This document shows positions 49,801-58,105 of a DNA stretch of 64,000 nucleotides, piece after piece; positions within the stretch are counted from its first letter, which is position 1; every line of letters starts with the position of its first letter. Position numbers and translations under genes: made by a program. The notes below the pieces were generated by a model that saw only the letters and a list, made by a program, of their open reading frames with translations, had not been told where the DNA came from and did no database searches. Source of the DNA: Nipponacmea schrenckii (lineage: Eukaryota > Mollusca > Gastropoda > Lottiidae); the NCBI GenBank assembly GCA_030562195.1, contig JAUJPP010000005.1, positions 38,117,106 through 38,181,105 on the forward strand, written 5' to 3'.

Positions 49801-51249
49801 CCCACAAACTCCATCTGAAGCTGCACCTACTCAGAAATCATATTCCTCTGGTATGAGTATTGAGACAGACCATGAAAGCATTCTGAGTGGAAGTTTTGAT
49901 TTAAATCTCATGGCTCCACCTGGATTTAAGAAAGACTCATTCAAGCCTTCAGATAAAGGTTTGGTGTCGCCAGAAGATAATGAAATCTGTCTGCAGTGGT
50001 ATAATCCAACAATGGAGGAAACAGATCCCAGCCAACCAGACTCTCCAGATATAAAGATAAAATTACTCTATTCTATTTATAAGAAGAATGTAGCTGCCAA
50101 CTATTTACCAGGGTTTAAGTGGGTTTCATTGGTTCAACTGACAGATTTACATGACAGGTATGATAAAAATTTTAATGAAAAATGAGATGAATTAAGTTTT
50201 GTGTCTTACTCTTCTGCACTTAATAGGCTAATGAAGACAGGCAATGCTATGCAAGGTGCAATGAGATAAATTTAGCAGCATTAGTCTACTCTTTTTGTGA
50301 TTTCCAACTGTTGAGGGATCTGTAGCGTGCACGGATCTGTAGCGTGCACAGAGCACAGAGCCTTGGTTTATTATCAAACTCGAACGACTAGATGCATGTT
50401 TCCTGTCATCCACTCCGACTTGCATATATACAATTTTAAAATTAGATACTCAAACTTTTTGCTATAATTATTTATTTCAAATAACTAAATGAAGATTATT
50501 GACTGGCAGTAATCACACTATGAATATTTTAGATTGAGCATGTTATCTCAAAGAGGAGAGATTTCATTGGCTGATAAACAGAAAAAAGAGAAAGAAAAAG
50601 AACCAGTAGTTGCAGCCACCAATCAGGCTAAGAATAAAAAAGTGACAAGAATAAAAGCTTTATCACCTAAAGTACAGCGTGATGAACAATTAGAGGTAAG
50701 AATTAGGTTGCCATCAGATAATTTGTAGCTCTTCTGGAGCGAAGAGGATGAAGCGATAGTAGCCATATTTTGTTCAAAATTGAGGGCGACAGTTTTTCTT
50801 TGATATCTCTGAAAATTTACATGTTATTGTGCAGAGAGAAACTGAACATATGAAGAATTGATATTGACAAAATGTGTTTTATCTCTTGCAGGGACTTTTA
50901 TATCAATGTCTAGATGATTGTGCTGCCTTACTTAATTCTCAGATGGATCAGGACTCTATGGAGGTAAGAAACTTTTGTAGTCTTAAATTGGAGTTATTTC
51001 CCTTGTAGCATAAATTTCCTTTTCTTCCTTTTCTTTTGTAAAATCTTTCCCCTTCAGTGCTAGTCCATTTTATTACTCTGTGTAACATCACTGATTGTTT
51101 TTGTCTTTGCTTTTCAGATTCCATTTGAAGTCACCAAACCTAATCTCAAGAATTTAGAAGCTATATTTGATCCAAGTCTTGGATTGACTTTGAAAAATGG
51201 AGATCTTCTAACATGGCTACTGAAATTATTTCCATCCACTAACCAATAA
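16858..51249 (+). CDS. CFAP54: CFAP54, cilia- and flagella-associated protein 54
   Basis: At least 64 coding exons, total about 10.9 kb and roughly 3,640 residues (human about 3,100). CFAP54 is a very large protein of the axonemal central apparatus (C1d projection) needed for motility of 9+2 cilia and sperm. The N-terminal third matches the CFAP54/DUF4486 region: exon 18395-18566 gives [12 protein letters not shown], exon 19262-19405 gives [13 protein letters not shown] followed by [20 protein letters not shown], and exon 19978-20179 gives WPRTLTEK and DSNRRI. The end [10 protein letters not shown] also fits the family. Exons 26713-27906 resemble a fibronectin type III fold (VAWFRIYAR through [15 protein letters not shown]). 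The middle is alpha-helical. Exon coordinates are in the next three entries. Oddities: an apparent +1 frameshift near 19756, an unresolved junction near 36712-36960, two candidate microexons and a coding heptad repeat near 47900. The identity is secure. Confidence 0.93.
22981..23047 (+). repeat. 20-bp tandem repeat, about 3.4 copies
   Basis: Units of the form TTGTCCTTTGAACAATGTA start at 22981, 23001, 23021 and 23041 (partial). Each unit contains near-complementary halves (TTGTCC and GGACAA), so adjacent units can fold. Located in a CFAP54 intron. Confidence 0.85.
23438..23568 (+). repeat. 38-bp tandem repeat, 3 copies plus partial
   Basis: Copies at 23438, 23476 and 23514 are identical or nearly so (GATTTTGTTTGTTATAAATC at the start of each), with a diverged partial copy after 23552. 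High identity suggests recent expansion. Located in a CFAP54 intron. Confidence 0.9.
25885..25970 (+). repeat. Dispersed repeat C with TTA tail, copy 2
   Basis: Second copy of the unit at 3385-3478, same orientation, with shared CCATGTAAAATAAAGAG core and a TTATTAGTATTAA end. It lies in a CFAP54 intron. Confidence 0.7.
27420..27615 (+). repeat. AT-rich degenerate GATATT microsatellite
   Basis: Irregular runs of GATATTGAATA, ATAATGATATTG and related words over about 200 bp in a CFAP54 intron. There is no coding potential in it. Confidence 0.7.
28975..29105 (+). mobile_element. SINE family B, diverged copy
   Basis: Plus-strand remnant with AAAGATCCCTCAATGGTTG, then CATGGCTTATTAGC and a tail CAGCTGCAGAAAAGCAAGATG. 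The order of blocks matches family B, but identity is low. Confidence 0.5.
29905..30181 (+). mobile_element. tRNA-derived SINE, family A, copy 2
   Basis: Plus-strand copy. The head contains GAACGTTGGTTCTTTACGTC, a B-box-like GAGTTCTAATCTC follows, then the body shared with 8371-8608 (CCACCCAGCTGTAAATGGGT) and the tail CCTTGTAAAATATAGTTG. It sits about 150 bp upstream of the CFAP54 exon at 30334 and accounts for several spurious open frames there. Confidence 0.8.
35148..35280 (-). mobile_element. SINE family A, fragment
   Basis: Weak minus-strand match to the family A body: CTAACTGGTCTTTGATAAAA, then CTTGGAATCGATCTATCTTT. Only the middle part is recognisable; it may be an old, truncated insertion in a CFAP54 intron. 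Confidence 0.35.
36119..36345 (+). repeat. 22-bp tandem repeat, about 10 copies
   Basis: Repeats of CATTGTCCATTGCCAGACTG-AT with a TCC/TTC variation, flanked by diverging units. Located in the CFAP54 intron between exons 35851-36003 and 36524-36712. No spacers or constant-spacing alternation, so it is a minisatellite. Confidence 0.92.
37293..37442. mobile_element. MITE with CTGTTTCAC termini
   Basis: The left end CCTGTTTCACAAAATTTTTT and the right end, read on the other strand, GTCTGTTTCACGAAAACTTA are imperfect inverted copies. The interior is AT-rich and non-coding. A related interior word (TTTTAAGAAATACAGTAA) recurs near 43057-43075, hinting at a second copy. Confidence 0.6.
37724..37804. 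repeat. Perfect 21-bp inverted repeat with 39-bp loop
   Basis: Left arm 37724-37744 (A7 then TAAAGAGTTAAGGA) is exactly complementary to right arm 37784-37804. It immediately precedes the GIY-YIG retroelement fragment and may be one end of it, or an independent foldback element. Confidence 0.85.
37805..38748 (+). mobile_element. Penelope-like retroelement fragment with GIY-YIG endonuclease
   Basis: The frame at 38325-38750 encodes a GIY-YIG domain: [18 protein letters not shown], then [24 protein letters not shown] and an E-x-x-CIHQLKS end with KGINEF, the order seen in the C-terminal endonuclease of Penelope-like elements. Upstream in another frame [15 protein letters not shown] resembles the conserved segment before that domain, so a frameshift and a TGA at about 38327 break the protein. 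No reverse transcriptase domain is recognisable. A Ser-rich frame at 37839-38150 is of unknown nature. It is a decayed, 5'-incomplete insertion in sense orientation within a CFAP54 intron. Confidence 0.7.
38820..39055 (-). mobile_element. tRNA-derived SINE, family A, copy 3
   Basis: Minus-strand copy: head AGGTTCTATAGCAAAGTTGG, a B-box-like GGGTTCTGATCTCAA, and the body word ACCCATTTACAGC read on the plus strand. It lies just 3' of the GIY-YIG fragment, in the same CFAP54 intron. Confidence 0.75.
39889..40005 (-). mobile_element. SINE family B fragment
   Basis: Plus-strand words GATTTCAAC, GTGCACAGCC and CTTTCCATGGAAAAG line up with the minus-strand family B copy at 8630-8800. It directly follows the CFAP54 exon 39604-39804 and extends its open frame artificially. 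Confidence 0.5.
40700..41030. mobile_element. MITE with CTGTAAGGCTA terminal inverted repeats
   Basis: 331 bp. Left end CTGTAAGGCTAGAAATTAAT and right end (reverse strand) CTGTAAGGCTACAAATTATT match over 11 bases perfectly and further imperfectly. Both ends are flanked by TA, consistent with a TA target duplication. The interior carries repeated AAATTAATGCGA-type words in both orientations. No coding capacity. Located just upstream of the CFAP54 exon 41070-41221. Confidence 0.78.
41428..41442 (+). other. CFAP54: Candidate 15-nt CFAP54 microexon
   Basis: TTTACAG precedes and GTAAGT follows a 15-nt segment that, inserted between exons ending 41221 and starting 42072, keeps phase and adds five residues (VPSQA). 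Both splice sites are good, but nothing shows use. Confidence 0.4.
43546..43572 (+). other. CFAP54: Candidate 27-nt CFAP54 microexon
   Basis: Bounded by ATTTAG and GTAAAA, 27 nt, in phase with the exons ending 42964 and starting 44310; it would add KMSCIYEER. The donor is moderate. Confidence 0.35.
43588..43690 (+). repeat. About 33-bp tandem repeat, 3 copies
   Basis: Three near-identical units containing CCACAGATAACTCACCTTAT, separated by runs of C, in the CFAP54 intron between 42964 and 44310. Small differences in the C-run length are visible. Confidence 0.88.
47276..47795 (+). repeat. 22-bp minisatellite, about 23 copies
   Basis: Units of the type TAACCCTTGTTAGTGCTCTT-TA, with common variants AGTAATCTT and AGTAATATT, cover almost the entire intron between CFAP54 exons 46927-47107 and 47845-48399. 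The variants are interspersed, suggesting local duplication of higher-order blocks. Confidence 0.95.
47890..48052 (+). repeat. CFAP54: Coding 21-bp tandem repeat (7-residue units) in CFAP54
   Basis: In frame within exon 47845-48399, units such as [21 protein letters not shown] and DSPASNI follow one another about seven times. The period of 21 nt preserves the reading frame. The product is a Ser/Pro/Thr-rich flexible linker and probably length-variable. Confidence 0.9.
50196..50420 (-). mobile_element. SINE family B, copy with internal duplication
   Basis: Minus-strand copy: the plus strand shows CTTACTCTTCTGCACTTAAT, then TTTTGTGATTTCCAACTGTT and GCACAGAGC. A word GGATCTGTAGCGTGCAC is duplicated in tandem near 50318-50352. 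Located in the CFAP54 intron after exon 49503-50157. Confidence 0.75.
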
Positions 51250-52308
51250 AATGAACTCTGTCTTATTGAAAAGATATTATACATTGGAACCTATATTTTC
51301 TAAAATGCCTTTTAACAAATGTTCAATTTGAATGTGGTATTTAAATTTTTACTTAACTGAAAGTTCACCAGAATTCGTGTATTTCTTACTTTATTTGTCT
51401 TTTCAAGAGAAATAGTCTGTTTGTCACATTGATAATAGTTGATACTACATCTAAACTATCAGTAATTACAACCATTTTGTTATGTGAAATATTCAGTCAA
51501 AAACATTCTTTCCCTTTCTATTTGATAAATTTCCAGTTTAGAGATTAATTCTATAACCATATTTTAAATTTGAAAGTTCCATGTTATACAGTAGCATATA
51601 GCCTAAAGGCATTGGACCATTTCAATTTGATTAATTTTGTGAAATATAGAAAATATTTAAGGATTTCCGTCCACAGAACATTCCTTCCACATTATCTGAT
51701 GTTTATCAATGATATAAAACAAGTATTTATTTTTTTATTGATAATTTTATGTGATGATACGAAATTGTTATGTTTGAATTATTGTGATATTTATAAAATT
51801 TATATTATTCATTTATTTGTTTGTTATTGCCTTGTTTGAGTCCAATAGAAATATCAACTGAGTCTTCAGTGTTAGAATATCCCAAACTTCCAGTAAAGTT
51901 ATTTATAGTACTGATAAAAAGACCAGTATCAGATACTGATTCTGATAATTATTTAAAGTAAATGAAAATCAACATTGAGCACAAACACATTATTAGGATA
52001 CAGGTTATAGGTATATATGATCAAAACACTTTCATACAAGAACGCATCTGACCTAGTTACCAGAATCAAGACACAAGGATAATAAGTAGACATTTTAAAG
52101 GTGTCACCTCGCCAAACTACTTTTCTATACTGAAAAATATGACCCTTTTCATCATACAACTGATTTAGTCCGGTGTTGTAATATAATGGAAGTTGGGGTC
52201 TGTTATTTCTATGATGTAAGAACGATGTGATAGTTTCGGATGAAGAAACCTCATTTAACTTCAAAAAAACATTTATTTAACATCAAGCACTTTATAGTTT
52301 ATTCAAAA

Positions 52309-52499
52309 CTTAATAAAAAATATAATCACAACAGCTATTTCTTACTTTATACAATACAGCTTCAAACTTAATAAAAAATATAATCACAACACAGCTATTT
52401 CTTACTTTATACAATACAGCTTCAAACTTAATACAAAATATAATCACAACACAGCTATTTCTTACTTTATACAATACAGCTTCTAACTTAATACAAAAT
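52309..52499 (+). repeat. 60-bp tandem repeat, about 3.2 copies
   Basis: Units start at 52309 (58 bp, lacking CA), 52367, 52427 and 52487 (partial), each containing AGCTATTTCTTACTTTATAC. Located 3' of CFAP54. The minus-strand open frame at 52310-52558 is caused by the period being a multiple of three. Confidence 0.93.
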
Positions 52500-53427
52500 G
52501 CAACAAAAAAAGAAACATTTATGGAGAATTCAGAGTTCAACACATGCAGTGGATTCAACAGTGCATTTTATTATAATCAAAATCAGGGCCTCATTTTTAG
52601 TTCACTCTTAGACTGACTCTGTCCACAACTCTGCCGTTCCTTTGGATGCTATAGAAGCAATAGCTTTCATCTGAGTTTAATCTTATTTGGTAATATATGT
52701 GATGAGATCTCAAGAAAATTGACAATATCAAGATATGTTGAAGAGTTATAAGTTGTATATTGTATCACATATTTAAAATAAATACTGTTATTAAATGTGA
52801 CGCCAAGAGATCAGTTTGGTTTGTTAACAGTAAACAAGCCTATTAGACTATTAGATCTTGATCCAGTTTGTTTAAGAATTGCTCAAAGTTTCATCTTTCA
52901 TATACATTGAAATAGATTAAAGGATTATAAAGAAGCTTTCTAAACTTTTATATGAATTGGAGTAAATTATAGCATGAATTTGCACCATTCTAAGTTTTGA
53001 AAGCTGGTTAACGAGCATTGTTTCAGTCAAACCTGTTTTGGGTTTTTGGGTTTTTTATTTTTGCAATTCTACTTTAATTAAATATTTGATGATGGTTTGT
53101 CACCATTAATGCAAGTTTACTTATATTACCAGCTTTTGTGCAAGTGACTTTAGCATTTCTATAATTACAGGAAATAAACATCTGATTGGAGTTAGATGAC
53201 ATCATGGCCTTCATACATAAAAATTACAAAACCTCTTTACAATCTCTTACAGTCTTATGTTTAATCACACATTTAGCCTGTAAAGAATAATTTCCATAAC
53301 AATTTTACTATAATATATCTTTTGTTAGTGAAAGAATTATCAACAAGTCTGAAAAAATTCACTTGTCTAATAGGCTCATGTACCTTGATAATCAAGATGA
53401 ATGAAGCATCACATATAAGGATTCATA

Positions 53428-53580
53428 CAAGGGGCACTCCAAAAGGTTTGAGACAAAGTATGAAATCAACATTTTATTTGAAAAATAAAACTAAGGCTTT
53501 CTCAAAGTAATTTCTACTAGTCTCTATGCAGAGATTTTGTGGAGAAACACTTTGTTTCAAATCTTTTGGAGTACCCCTCG
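53428..53580. mobile_element. Tc1/mariner-type MITE, 153 bp
   Basis: Left end CAAGGGGCACTCCAAAAGGT and right end (reverse strand) CGAGGGGTACTCCAAAAGAT, with similarity continuing for about 30 bp. TA at 53426-53427 and 53581-53582 fits a TA target-site duplication, the mark of Tc1/mariner elements. There is no transposase. It lies 52 bp beyond the FAM72 stop codon, in its 3' UTR. Confidence 0.82.
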
Positions 53581-53632
53581 TATCAGAATCTGAAAGGCAT
53601 AAGAAAGATTAAAATCTATAAAATGTCTAGGG

Positions 53633-55127
53633 TCATCTGAAACACTCTTCATAATATATTGAGCTATCTTCCTCTATACTCTTTAAATTTCCCCACACCA
53701 GAAATCCACCTTCTGTAGACGATAAAAAAAAAAGAATAATGCAATGATAATAAATGGAATTTTATATCCTATTCTTCTGAACCTAATGGGTTAATTCAGC
53801 AAAGCCATGCAGGGTGAATTGATGGACATTTTGCCAGAACAGTGGCATTAGCCTACTCTTTTTGCAATTTCCAACAGTCAAGGAATCTTGAACGTGTACA
53901 CAGTGCTTTGGTTTATTGCCCAATCTGAATGGCGCAGTGCTTTTTCCATGATGGCTTAAAAATACCAAAAGTTTCCTCAAACTTACTTTTAAAATCAAAC
54001 CTTTCCATGGCTGTAACAGACTCCGGATAAAAAACCCATAAATGTTTATTTTTACATTTAACTAGACATTTTCTACAGGGTCTTTTAACATGGTATCCTA
54101 CAACATTACCACTGTAAAACACAGAAATTAAAATAAATACAATAAAAACAAGATAGTATGGTTAACACCTTATGGAGGGTTTTTCCTTTATTTTCCACGT
54201 AAGTAAAAAGCATTAAATCAAACATAACATAAATTTATATCACAGATTTTGAGCAAGTGAAATGCAAATAAGTTCCTGATAGACAAAGTATTCAAAAAAA
54301 TTCTAGTGAAAGGGATGATGTATGCTCACTGGTATGAAAAAGGTTTACTTAACATTGGATGGATTAGGCCCAGGCCTACTTACCACTGAAGACAAGCTAT
54401 GTTCTGTAGTCTACAGGAACATCTATCCATGGTTTCAGACCCTGGCACCATATCAACACTCCTGTAGAAAAAAACCTCACAAAATTATTCAAGTAAGATT
54501 ATAAAATATTTCATCACAGTGCTAAGTAATCTGCTAGTAGGCCTAGGCCTACTGGCACCAACTGAAGCTTGATAAATTTATTAAAAGAGGGTATTTTCTG
54601 TAGGCTGGGGTGTGCATTTTTCAGAGTTTAGGGTTTAATTTTAAAAATCAGAAGCCTCAAATTAAGCCTTCTATATATATAAAACAAAGTGTCAATTAGT
54701 GCATCAGGTGATAGTAAAGGTTTTGGACTTTGAACCTCTACTTTTATTTTCTTAACTTTCAAATCTAAACAGCTAATAAATTTTATACTGGCACTGGTAT
54801 TTCAATACATTCACTACCACATTAAGATCATAATCTTTGTGGAAAATAATATTATTATACTTTATAGAGTCCACAAAATAATAATGCATAAGCTTAAAAG
54901 ACAACACCGAGAAATATAGGCCTTATTATATTAGAATTATAGACCTAGCCTACTCACTCCATTAAAGGACTGTCAGATGAAAACAACCTTGTTCTCTTCT
55001 CTGTCAACACTGGAGCTGGTATCCCTCTCCAACAAAGGTTGGAGTCACAGTTAATACAGTCCAAGTTATACACTTTTGTCCGTTTACTGGGTTCACTTTG
55101 GTCATCTTTATTTGAAGGAATATTCAT
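53633..55127 (-). CDS. FAM72: FAM72 homologue (UNG2-interacting protein family)
   Basis: Four coding exons in transcript order: 55127-54958, 54461-54384, 54111-53987, 53712-53633. They total 453 nt (150 residues; human FAM72A has 149). Matches in order include KVYNLDCINCDSNL, LFSSDSPLME, CRLQNIACLQCGNVVGYHV, PCRKCLVKCKNKHLWVF and, in the last exon, FLVWGNLKSIEE with EECFR at the end; human equivalents are LFSTDIPPTN, CKLKDIACLKCGNIVGYHV, SCLLSCNNGHFWMF, VLLWGNLPEIEE and EECIR. The CxxC pairs probably bind zinc. In vertebrates FAM72A binds the uracil glycosylase UNG2 and promotes its loss, shifting repair towards error-prone outcomes. The tryptophan of VWGN aligns with human W125, reported as needed for UNG2 binding. 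Exon 3 ends at a perfect GTAAGT donor; reading through it gives a false stop at 53913 inside a SINE. Confidence 0.93.
53755..53960 (-). mobile_element. SINE family B copy in FAM72 intron 3
   Basis: Minus-strand copy with CATGGAAAAAGCACTG at its upstream end, GTTGGAAATTGCAAAAAGAG in the middle and CCCATTAGGTTCAGAAGAAT at the tail. It begins about 26 nt past the FAM72 exon 3 donor and fills most of the 274-bp intron. Confidence 0.8.
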
Positions 55128-55755
55128 GGTGTGGAATAGTCCTACCTACTGAATGATGATGAAATACTCAATCCTTTTGGAAGCTAAATTCTTATACAAA
55201 CAGTGTTATAATATCAACATTAAAAATGCAGAAAAACAAAGTTATTGTGGTGCTTTGAGTGTATAACCTAAATGAAAATATACTTCATGATGAAACCCTA
55301 TCCGCAATATGTCATACAAGTTTCTTCAATGTTGTTATTTAAACGTCTCCATGTGTATTTATTTATAGTCTGAGAGGGTTGATAGATAAGTCAGAAATCG
55401 ACACATTGTTACAATAGATAGTTACTTTGTGTCACAACCGAAAACTTTACATATTACCCTCGTTCTTTTGATCTCTGCTATTATTGGTTAAAATATATCA
55501 ACAATTATGTAACGATCTCTCTCATTGGACGATGGCATGCAATACAAATATGACAAACCATTTGATTGGCTGATATTTTTACATCATCACATGACCCATC
55601 TTGAAGCAGAAATCTTTAATAACTCCCAGAATTCAACACAACTTACTTCACACCGGCCAAAATGGCTTGTTTTGGTTTTCTATGAAAATTCAGGAATATA
55701 TATATATTGTGTGGAATAAATCAATTTTAAATTATTTTAAATAGTGCTAGCAGTC
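55128..55755. promoter_or_regulatory. Bidirectional interval between FAM72 and SRGAP
   Basis: 628 bp separate the divergent start codons. Three ATTGG words near 55484, 55526 and 55563 (CCAAT on the FAM72 strand) cluster within 80 bp, compatible with NF-Y control of a proliferation gene. No TATA box is clear for either direction. Coordinated control is inferred from the vertebrate FAM72-SRGAP2 arrangement. Confidence 0.55.
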
Positions 55756-55822
55756 ATGGCCTTGGAACGGCGGATGAAGAAAGAGAAGGAAATTGTAGGA
55801 GAATTTGACAGTCATATGAGAG
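55756..55822 (+). CDS. SRGAP: SRGAP (SLIT-ROBO Rho GTPase-activating protein), first coding exon only
   Basis: A 67-nt exon encodes 22 residues plus one base: MALERRMKKEKEIVGEFDSH followed by MR, then a GTGAGT donor. It aligns without gaps to the vertebrate SRGAP1/2 N-terminus, which has KKDKEIIAEY in the same place. SRGAPs carry F-BAR, RhoGAP and SH3 domains, bend membranes and regulate Rac/Cdc42 downstream of Robo. The rest of the protein, starting with the remaining F-BAR sequence, is not found up to 64000 and must lie beyond the window. The short match alone would be weak; its head-to-head position beside FAM72, as in vertebrates, makes it convincing. Confidence 0.78.
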
Positions 55823-56824
55823 GTGAGTGCGAAAAAGAATATTTCTGTCATTCATCCGTTCTTTATCTCTCGTTCTGACATTCTCTACTGCCATTATTGA
55901 CTTTATGACTAAAATGATCATCCTCTTACCTCATTGGCAGTTACTCATATATAATTCCAATGAATCATGGAATTTAAGACAAACACCTGCTACAATGATT
56001 GATACATGCAGCATTATTTTTTATTTGGCCACACCTAATATAGTAGTAGTAAAAATTGAAGCATTGATTTATAAATGTTGTAATATATACCAGTAGGCCT
56101 ACTACTTGTACTGTAAGTGTAGTAGTAGGCTTTTTACTATTTTCATAGACAAACAAAATTTCATAATACTGAGAGTAGGCCTACTGAAAGGTAAAAGTCA
56201 GATAGATGATTGCTACAAGACATTACATTCTCTCTGTTAAGCACCAAAATATGATGATAAACTCTGCAACTTAGAGTCAATTTTTCCCTATTTTCTTTGT
56301 TAGGTTAAATGATGTTTGATCCATACATAACACAAGATAATAATTATTAATTATTATGGGTTATTTGTGTACTAGGCCTACTGCTTTAAACTATATTATT
56401 GAACAATTTATTAAAAATCAAGTTAAAGGGGTGTTCATTAATAAACATGTTGAGAAGTGCTAACACTGGGATACTCTAACTGTTGTTGGACATTTAATAT
56501 ATCAATCACACAGGGAGATAAAGTTTATCAGTGGATTAAGACACGTCACTTGGTGGGTGTATTGTTAATTAATGGCTTGTTAATCACTTAATTGATTAGT
56601 ATTTATAACAACTTATTTGATATCTACACCCTTATACAGTTCATTCTGAGTACTATTTTCACTGAATTAGTTGTGTTTAATTGCTTCAAAACTATTTTCT
56701 TAAACTTTAGTGTGACAATCAGTACAATGAGTAAGGTATATTTTAAGAATCAACCATATTTTATAGCTGTTCTTTCATTTCACTTCATATTCTCCTTTTA
56801 TTTGATATAGTCATTCAGATTGGA

Positions 56825-56895
56825 AATTGCCCCTCTACATTAGCCCATTAAGTGCAGAAGAGTAGGACGTAAAACTCTATTCATTTCTTTTCATT
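56825..56895 (+). mobile_element. SINE family B tail fragment
   Basis: Plus-strand AGCCCATTAAGTGCAGAAGA followed by GTAGGACGTAAAACTC matches the 3' end of family B. The 5' part is missing. Confidence 0.6.
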
Positions 56896-57800
56896 TTTAT
56901 TTAATATTGCACTTCAGTATAGAAACTTACAAGTCAATTCCCTTAAGGGATCTTTCTGTTATATCAGTTACATGAACTCTTACAGTATTTAATGTAACTA
57001 CAATTATGATAGATTACTGTTATTCCAGAAGAGTCTGTGTTGCTTTGGTGTTTATGAAAATGTGATAAGGTAAAGAGTTCCTTGGGAAATGGGAAGAGAC
57101 TGAGTAATCTTTTAATACATATTATTAGCAGGATCCACTGATGTGATATACAACTTTAAATTGTTGTATTTGGTCATAGTCTACTACATTTTTATTGCCG
57201 TCTTTTAAAACATACGATGCTACTTTGTTAAAGGCCTTGGTGTGCCATTTTAGAGATTGATTTGTGTCTTGAATGTAAATAGTCTTCAGAAGCACGAAAG
57301 TACCCTATAGGAATTACAGTTTTCATTTTTATATCTACATTGTTTCTATGTGTGGGAATGTCTTAAGAATAGACAAAGTCATTATTTGAATTTTCAACAT
57401 GGATTTTTCTGGACACGAGGTGTGATTTTTTTTATTACTAATTAGCTCGGCCAAAAAAATCCCATTTCTGAGACTAAGAAATGATTTTGGATGTTGAATC
57501 TGTTGCTTAAATTTTCATGTGTTTGTCAACTCTGAAACAAATATTTTTAATAATATGTCAAGTTATTGCTACTCTCTCTCTGAAAGGCCTTGGAATAAAG
57601 TTTATATGATTTCATTTCAACACTCTTGGTTTGATATAACATAGAATCGATAAGATGACAAGATATAAATTGTAAATTAACTTCCTTATTGTCAAACAAT
57701 CATTAATACTTTGCAAGCTTGCCAATTTTATTGTAGGGTTTCAGATTTAAAGATTTTGTTGTCTTATAAAACCTAGAGGATTGTGGTACCCTGCGTCTTA

Positions 57801-58105
57801 CAGTGAAACCCCTCTAAACTGGCAGGCTATTGGACCTGTGATAATTGTCGGTTAAGAGGGGTTGCCAGTTTACCTGTAGCAGTGGTAATACATAAAAGCG
57901 TAATTAATTGGATTAGTGATTACTCATTATGTGTCATATTCATCTTTCATGTCGTCAACAGATTAACTTCTGTTAATAGTAATTCAGATGTTGGCTTAGA
58001 TAGACCAATTAACAATGGTATAGGTTAACTACTTTGGAACTTGATTCTGATGCCGCATTAGGGTTTGAAGGGGATGCCGGTTTACCTGAGTTTATCTCCT
58101 ATGTA
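57801..58105. mobile_element. Probable pogo/Tigger-like MITE remnant
   Basis: Starts after TA with CAGTGAAACCCCTCTAAACT, a terminal sequence of the kind seen in pogo-type elements. GGTTAAGAGGGGTTGCCAGT at about 57851 is an inverted relative, and GGGGATGCCGGTTTACCTGA near 58072 is a second relative. The exact right end is not found, so the boundaries are tentative. Confidence 0.45.

Larger units (their letters stand above)
37502..51249 (+). other. CFAP54: CFAP54 exons, block 3 (C-terminal)
   Basis: Exons: 37502-37675, 39138-39204, 39604-39804, 40241-40504, 41070-41221, 42072-42208, 42330-42488, 42784-42964, 44310-44509, 44887-45062, 45379-45555, 45821-45996, 46353-46480, 46584-46692, 46927-47107, 47845-48399, 48777-49038, 49195-49320, 49503-50157, 50533-50695, 50892-50963, 51118-51249. 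Candidate optional microexons are 41428-41442 and 43546-43572. The 555-nt exon at 47845 encodes a low-complexity Ser/Pro/Thr segment and the 655-nt exon at 49503 a more conserved one. The stop TAA is 51247-51249. Confidence 0.82.
51250..53632. other. Tail-to-tail intergenic region, CFAP54 / FAM72
   Basis: About 2.4 kb holding the 3' UTRs of two convergent genes, a 60-bp tandem repeat and a mariner-type MITE (listed separately). AATAAA at 51245-51250 overlaps the CFAP54 stop codon; later candidates exist, for example near 52778. No further gene is supported. Confidence 0.5.

Noticed and set aside
53913..54122. Open frame ending at 53913 taken as the FAM72 C-terminus
   Set aside because: It reads through a perfect GTAAGT donor at 53986 into a SINE; the real conserved C-terminus is encoded at 53712-53633.
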